NCBI GenBank assembly: GCA_004802705.1
Contig: SGPL01000026.1
Location: 1 to 64,000, forward strand
Length of the DNA stretch: 64,000 bases
Source of the DNA: Bondarzewia mesenterica
Lineage: Eukaryota; Basidiomycota; Agaricomycetes; Russulales; Bondarzewiaceae
Direction of reading: 5' to 3'
A program made the translations under genes and the position numbers. Position 1 is the first letter of the stretch. Each line of letters opens with the position of its first letter. The notes under the pieces are model-generated. The model was not told the DNA's origin and did no database searches. It worked only from the letters and a program-made list of their open reading frames with translations. Shown one piece after another: positions 58,032 through 64,000 of this stretch.

Positions 58032-60146
58032 TCATTTGGCTTTCTCCTGACGTCGCTTCGCTTTTTGAAGAGACTTTTTCCGCTCTTCAAGTTTTGCGTT
58101 CTGGCAAGAATGAGGGTGTTAGAGGAGCTAAAGTATGGTAGGAAGTTTGAAGTGGATCCATACCTCGGCAGCGCGCTTGCGCTGACCGTACTTCATCTTC
58201 TCGTACAGCTTGCGCTGCTTGTTGCTCATCATCATCTTGTTCATGTCCTCTTCTGCATCCGCAGTACCTATTCCGTGTACTTTCTTCACCTTCTTCTGAG
58301 ACTTTGCCACCTCCTGCTCGAAAGTCCCGTAATCGACACCTGCTGCTTCTGCTTCTAATTCCGCCGCGCGCTGGGCAGTCAGATCGTCACTTGCCGCTGC
58401 CGCCGCCGCCCGTAGGACAGCTTTCTCTTCCTCAGCGGTCTCCCTCTCACCGTCGCTTACCCCCTCATCTTCAGCTTCGCTTTCCTCTGCGTTTACTTCC
58501 TCCATGTCAGCATCCTCTTCGGCGGCTGCGAGAGGGTCATATGCGCCTGCAACATCGCCGAAGGGACTCAAGTGCGGAGGCAGAGTCTTCCCCTGCGCGT
58601 ACGGCTCCTCCAATAGAATCTTCCCAGCGTTTGACACAGTCAACGACCCACTGGGGCTGCACGTACTTCCGACGACGCCGACGTTCTCGCTCCTCGTCGG
58701 TTTCATTCGCCTTCTCCACCACCGGCCGGTCGATGATGACATGCGTTATCGAGTCATCGGTTTCGTCAAATGGCGAGCCACCTCCAGATGACGCTGGCCA
58801 GCCAATGCGCCCACCAAAGGAGCGAACAATAAATTCGAAAATAGGCCGTGCCGTTTCACGTGAAAGGAAGAAGACACAAGATACAAGAAGTTTTGATGCC
58901 TGTGACTGAGGCAGAGAGGATAATGAATGTAATGTGGGAAGGGCTGCTGCTTCCTCGGGGTTCGATGCTGATGGTCGTGGTACAAACTCCTCTTCAGCCT
59001 CTTGCTGTATAAAGTCGACAACAGGCATCTCTTCGTCGACGTCCTCCGACGGAGCAGGGACAGAAATGGAAATGCTTTTAATCGTCTGTCGTACGTCTTT
59101 GCTCGAGACCTTCTTGCCAGCGACCTCCACTGTTTTATGCATCGGAGCTGTTGGTGCGTTTCCGCGATTAGCTTCTTGCAAGCTGAAAGCCCCGACACCC
59201 GCAGCGGCCTCTTCCTTCTTGGCATCTAGAGGTGGCGGATAAACCAATCCAGCATCGGTGTAAAGTTTGAAGAAGACGAATCCGAGTAAGGTCTGATAAA
59301 GTTCCAGGAAGGTAAGCATGACGCGAACGTCGACATCAGTGGGGACCTGTAGAAGATGAGATAATGAGTAAGACCAATATGTGGGAGGATAGGGAGTGAC
59401 TCCACGCGAACATTTTGTGTGAACTGATATGGCACCAACCATGTAATGGTTTGATCCATAACTTCAGCCTGGTAATATACGCCCTTAATCGAAAGGAATA
59501 TTTTTCGCAGTGAACGGGTATGCATGATGTACAGCTGCCATTCAGCAGCAAGGCGGGAGCAATTCTCGACGAGTGCAGGCGAGACACGCGTATTGGAAGG
59601 CAGAGAAGAAAAAAGAAAAATCATGCAAAGTGCGTCGTCGATATCGCGAACAGCGTCGACGAAAGTGGGATATCTGGATAACGTTCAGCTCCAGTACACG
59701 CTTTGAAGGACTTGTGGAACGCACCTCTCCTTTATAATGTGATCTAACCGGTACACAGGCTTATTATCCTCCAAACTTTTAGCGCTACTCCATTCCCCCC
59801 TTCCCAAAGCCCGGGCGAGCCGTTTGCAAAAGCTTTGTGCTCGCGAAGTTTCTTGAGCACTGGCTCGTGTTGTAGGTACGCGATATCCTTGGTGTAATAA
59901 AACGAGGTCGGCGCAGATGAGCCCTTATTTGCCCGTTTTTTATGACGAGGCTCGCGAGGAAATATGCCTGTATATTGAGTAGTAGGCAGAGGAGATAGGC
60001 GAGTGACTTCAAAGATCGAACGAACCTTTTAGAATACATAATCGCCGGAAGTCTGCCAGTGAGCATTGTAGCTTTTTGACGGCCATTGAACGAGTCATAT
60101 AGGCTTTGGCTGCTCCAGCCTTTCCTTTCTGCCTCAAACGGCCCAT
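58032..60146 (-). CDS. NOP7: Pescadillo / NOP7 ribosome-biogenesis protein
   Basis: This nucleolar protein of the PeBoW complex (with ERB1 and YTM1) is needed for 27S pre-rRNA processing and 60S assembly. N-terminal pescadillo domain: [120 protein letters not shown]. The BRCT domain runs from [20 protein letters not shown] to [20 protein letters not shown]. An acidic, Ala-rich region follows, and the C-terminus is basic ([20 protein letters not shown]). At TTT 58630-58632 (AAA on the coding strand) one extra base breaks the frame between WVVDCV and [20 protein letters not shown]. Without it the protein is full length, about 640 residues. Confidence 0.94.
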
Positions 60147-60328
60147 TTTGATAGGAGGGGGGAGGGGTCGGACGTTAGACAGGTGGATGAAGGAAAGAAC
60201 AGGATTTGAGCCAAAATACGAGTAAGTCAGGCGCCCGTGACCAATATTTTTCTCGCGATCTTGTCAAATTTGGCTTGCTCTCAGCCACACTATACACTCA
60301 CGAATATTCTTGACCATCTGCATCGAAA
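60147..60328. promoter_or_regulatory. 182-base divergent promoter NOP7 / SMD2
   Basis: Two growth-related genes are transcribed apart from this short gap, which must hold both core promoters and leaders. No classical element was recognised. Confidence 0.45.
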
Positions 60329-60939
60329 ATGAGGTACGTTCATTGAAATTTACCGAACGTCATATCTTTTGATCGATTTTTTCTGCAGTCAATACGTTCA
60401 CGTCCCAAAATCCGAGCTTGACGAAGCCCAGCTGCGTCAATTGGAGGAGCACGAAATCAGCCAGGGGCCGTTGTCTGTCCTTCAGCAAGCTGTTAGAAAC
60501 CACACACAAGTCCTCATATCTCTTCGTAACAACAAGAAGCTCCTTGCGCGCGTCAAGGCATTCGATAGGCATAGTAATATGGTATGTATAATATCTGCTC
60601 GTCGCATTCAGGGGTATTAAAACAACGACCCATAGGTTTTGGAGAATGTCAAGGAGGTGCGTATCATATGGCTACACGTGTGGATCGAGCCTCATTTTCT
60701 ATCTCAGATGTGGACAGAGGTTCCAAAGGGCAAGAATAAGAAACCTGTCAACAAGGATCGTTTCATCAGTAAGCTGTTTCTAAGGTCAGTTCAATTGAAT
60801 GCGTTGTTGCTGCCACTCTGTACTCACTTGCACGTTGCGATGGTCAGAGGAGATTCTGTCATCTTGAGTGAGTCTTACAAATTCGTCATCCATCTCCTTC
60901 CTCTTCTCATCTATTTCAGTCCTCCGCAATCAGGCATAA
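60329..60939 (+). CDS. SMD2: Small nuclear ribonucleoprotein SmD2
   Basis: This is a core Sm-ring protein of spliceosomal snRNPs. Six exons join as [105 protein letters not shown] and ILRNQA. The Sm1 ([21 protein letters not shown]) and Sm2 (LFLRGDSVIL) motifs are intact. The first coding exon is only 5 nt (60329-60333). Stop 60937-60939. About 110 residues, the normal size. The gene is convergent with the RdRP gene, 202 bases between stops. Confidence 0.93.
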
Positions 60940-61141
60940 ACCTTGCATGTTTGAACCGTTGTCGCAATGTGGTTGGTGCGACTTCTTTGCGTGCGTGTTT
61001 CTATCCTCCAGCAACCGTCAATACCGTGAGCCGGTCGTATATCTGTTTATCTTCCTTGCATTTGAGGGGCGCTTTGGCACAGAACCTTCTGATAATGCAA
61101 CGTCGTTCGATTTTTGTATGTAAAACAGCGTGGTCATCGAA

Positions 61142-64000
61142 TTAGGACGGGGCTTTCGATCTGAACCAAAATCCCCATTGACTCCTTTCCTGTTCAATTG
61201 CCTTTATCGCATCGAATATCTCCCCAAGCGCGATCCATCCAAAACTCTTCGAACCAAACGTCTCACTTTGCAATCGCGAAACCTTCCAAGCTGCCCAGGC
61301 GCTGTGTAACCACTCTTCATATGGCTCGTCATCTTCACCGCCCAGCATATCTCTCACGGTCTTCACCAAGGTATTCGTTTGCTCGCGTAGTTGCGCCATA
61401 TTGTCTTTCCTCTTCCGCTTTTGAGAGCATTTGGCTACAATTGTTCCAACGACAGCTTCTTCCTCCGTAAGTGTTGCCAACCGATGGGGGGAAATGGCAT
61501 TGGCGGCACAGATTGACTGCAAGTCCATGGCATATTTGTGGAAGAGTTCGATAGCCATGGACATGTAGTTCCGGTCGGGCTCTCGGTCAATGAAATCCGA
61601 CACACGTTCTTCTAACGCAAGCGCAAGATTTTCATCTGCCGGGGCGTCGAGAGAAAGTCGTTCTAAGACATCGTCCAGACGAAAATCCCAACTGGTTTGG
61701 AATTGTCGCCTAGCTAGACGGGCAGTGCCAAGAACCTAGTGGTGTTTTCATTCAACAGTGTGATACAAATTAAAGGAAGACAGCATACATCGCGCCCGGA
61801 AAAGTTTGCCAATGGCCCTCGTACTTTGATAAAAGTTTGCTGAGGAGGCTGCATCGACCGTCTCAGGTGCATTCCAATCTGGCCTGGATTTGAACTTCAG
61901 CTTCGGTATTTCGTCCATAGATATGGGTTGCCCGCTCTTTGGGTAGTCGACCGCGTCACTATGCACTTGCCCAAGTGCAAGGCAATCGGGATCGAATATA
62001 CCATCTTCGTGACTTTGGTCGGCGATGATAAGCCAGGTAACTGCAACCAGACCAAGAACCTAGTGGTGTTTTTATTCAACAGTGTGATACAAATTAAAGG
62101 AAGACAGCATACATCGCTGATAATATAGTCAGCCACGAACTCGGCGACATCGTTCATGGTGCTCGGGCGATCTAGAAACTTCTTCGGCGCAGGAATGTAG
62201 GCCGCAGGGTCGAAGGCATTGGAAGGTAATAGCTCCGGCATTGTCGTGACGTTGTAGAGATCACCATCCAGATCACCCCCGCCTAAGTAAGACGGCAAGG
62301 GCCTTTCACCTATCGCCTTCATCAGTACAACTGAACAATGCAATGTGCATGGCTCGAACCTTTCGTCGAAAAGACAACGGTATTGGGCAGCGGCTCCACG
62401 GCAAATGGGGAACCAGATGGGGGTCTCCCAATGGCATGAACTACTTGAACGTCTCCCGGGTGAATAGTAGGTGATCGCGATATTAGGACAGGACCCTCCA
62501 GATAAATGACGGGTTTGTCTTGAACCGCTATGCAAGCAAATACCTCATACTCATCGAGATAGTTGTGAACGTCGGCCACACCGACCAACGTATAGCCATC
62601 CGGGACGGGAATCCTCGCGTGGTGCTTCAAATCACGAAGGATATGATGTATAGCAAACTCTGACATCTGCTGGTAGAAGTCATCTTTAAAAGGAGAGAGC
62701 CCAAGCTTGTGTAGGTTCAGAAGAATGGAAGGTAATCGAAATGATGTTCCCAAACCAAATTGCTCGAACATGTGCGCGGCCCTCTCGAAAGATTTCGTAG
62801 ACATCTCAACCTCCCGTACTGCCGCCTTCTGTAAATTCTCGAATACGTGGTACGGAACGCCGAGATCCTCGAGAATCATGATGAGCGGTCGATTGAGATA
62901 AAACTTGCTAGGCCGGAAGAACGCCCGAGCAATCTCCACCTCGCGGGACTCCGGAGCTTCGAACTTGATCATCGAGGGCCGCAGGCAGATGGCGCGGCCA
63001 CTAAGTTTGTGGTCTACACTGAGCATTCCTTTCGATCCCATAAAGCGAACTTGAAAGGCTCGTGGATGAGTTATAGCGCGGCGAGTAGCCCGTTTGCCTT
63101 TCTTCCGCAATTCCATCCAAATTTCCCGGGCCAATTCACGAGAAATAGTTCCAACTCCATCCGTAAAGCACCACCTGTTCTTTTTGATGTCTTTTAATAT
63201 CATGATCTCCTCCGCTTCTACGACGATAGACGAATCTGTAGCTGTGAACGCCTGCGAGATCCTGGCCCCGTATCGAGCTGGACAATATACGAGGGTTTCG
63301 TCGAAGGGCAGGTTGTCGAAAGTTCCGAGTTGCTTGATTATTGAGGGAACGCTGACCCTCCTGTCCCAGGGATCATCGAGCACAAACCATACAGCGTGCG
63401 ATTTGAGGGCAGATTGAGAGTATGCGAGGAATTGGAACCTGAGACCAGCAACAGAGATGCCGTCCAATAGAATGCGCCTGACCCACGTATTGACAAATGC
63501 GGGACCATCAACGTCCCGATTGTGTTGGTACTGAAGGTGATTTTCCTCGACAAAACTAACCCTGATGAAGCGATCGTGGTCATCCGGGTACATGCGCATG
63601 ACGCGATTGGAACGTTCGGGAAGGGGTCCCTCAAGTTTCATGGTGGTGGGCGTAACAGAAACATGATAGCATTGGAAAGATTCGTCAGAAGAAAAGCGTT
63701 GAATGGGGGAACGTGGGGTTTGCAAAAAGTCCTGCTCGCAACGGATATACAGTTCCTGAAACGACCCCTCAGTATCCGTACTCGCGTCCACCACTGAGAC
63801 TTGATTAGCGAAGTTGCGAAGCAGCTCCGATGCTAAAGCCGACCCATGGTATCTGACAGTCCGATCCACAAAATGCTGAATGCCGAGGATCTCCTGAACG
63901 TCGGCAAGAAGGCTGCGCGATATGGCTTCAACCTGGAAGGCAACAGACCAATCCAGAGAATTCAACCAAAAGTGGTACCTGGTCAAATTTGTCGTCGAAA
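61142..64000 (-). CDS. Cellular RNA-dependent RNA polymerase (quelling/RNAi type), 5' end outside window
   Basis: This eukaryotic RdRP of the QDE-1/RDR class makes double-stranded RNA in gene silencing. The window begins inside the gene at 64000. The catalytic motif [10 protein letters not shown] lies at about 62250-62285 with the expected aspartates. Upstream are [55 protein letters not shown] and IVLKHH-like spacing replaced by [19 protein letters not shown]. Downstream are [18 protein letters not shown] and the helical end [20 protein letters not shown] to the stop at 61142. Two introns (62112-62060 and 61788-61736) are almost identical to each other. An intron also lies near 63980-63934 by frame, with GT-AG ends. 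Start codon and N-terminus are beyond the right edge. Confidence 0.93.
61728..61793 (-). repeat. Copy A of a 66-bp intron-centred duplication
   Basis: It differs from copy B at one base (C at 61749 versus T at 62073). It comprises intron 61788-61736 (53 nt, GTATGC...CACTAG) plus 5 exon bases (GCGAT) before it and 8 exon bases (GTTCTTGG) after it, on the coding strand. Confidence 0.95.
62052..62117 (-). repeat. Copy B of a 66-bp intron-centred duplication
   Basis: 65 of 66 bases match copy A, 324 bases away. It comprises intron 62112-62060 with the same flanking exon bases GCGAT and GTTCTTGG. Both introns sit in the same phase and both splice to produce Asp-Val-Leu-Gly across the junction. 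Confidence 0.95.

Noticed and set aside
61728..62117. The duplicated segment as a transposon remnant or direct-repeat mobile element
   Set aside because: The repeat coincides exactly with two functional introns and a few exon bases, with no terminal inverted repeats and an intact coding exon between.

Overview
The window is nuclear DNA from a filamentous basidiomycete, most likely an agaricomycete. The evidence is dense genes on both strands, many short GT-AG introns (about 50-75 nt), and a gene set that includes an RNA-dependent RNA polymerase of the quelling type, a fused cytochrome b5/sphingolipid delta-8 desaturase, a Pal1 cell-shape protein, a fungal NADPH oxidase, a bifunctional HIS7 and an agaricomycete-style BTB protein. 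No transposon, tRNA, rRNA or CRISPR array was recognised. Scattered N bases and single-base frame breaks show that this is draft sequence.

Layout. 1-2147: BTB/POZ protein with a charged coiled-coil tail, cut by the left edge. 2148-9002: gene-poor, with one hypothetical gene (6308-7837) and perhaps a second (9003-9523). 9885-15154: NUP170/NUP155 nucleoporin, rich in N. 15419-24535: four plus-strand genes, namely an RNase III-domain protein with two SUMO-interacting-like motifs, spindle checkpoint MAD2, NADPH oxidase and a RecQ helicase. 25153-37434: TAF5 of TFIID among six genes of unknown function, one of them a single-pass membrane protein. 37884-46837: ribosomal protein eL13, sphingolipid desaturase, Pal1, then the divergent amino-acid pair HIS7/SER3. 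47403-57590: tubulin-tyrosine-ligase-like protein, a protein with four copies of a basic motif, and a Sec7-PH ARF-GEF. 58032-64000: pescadillo (NOP7), SmD2 and the RNA-dependent RNA polymerase, cut by the right edge.

Most genes are unrelated housekeeping functions and form no operon-like unit. The clearest functional pairing is HIS7/SER3, which share a 136-base divergent promoter with two TGACTC-type elements, as expected for general amino-acid control. The most unusual DNA-level feature is a pair of 53-nt introns, 98-99% identical, in adjacent positions of the RdRP gene. Other points are a 4-nt microexon in RecQ, a GC-AG intron in the NADPH oxidase gene, the tandem SIM-like motifs on the RNase III protein, and a four-fold basic motif in an uncharacterised protein.

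About eight genes, several of them normally essential, each carry one single-base frame break, mostly at a C/G run. I read these as sequence errors rather than biology. Exon boundaries were inferred by eye from frame, splice signals and family conservation, and were not confirmed by transcripts.
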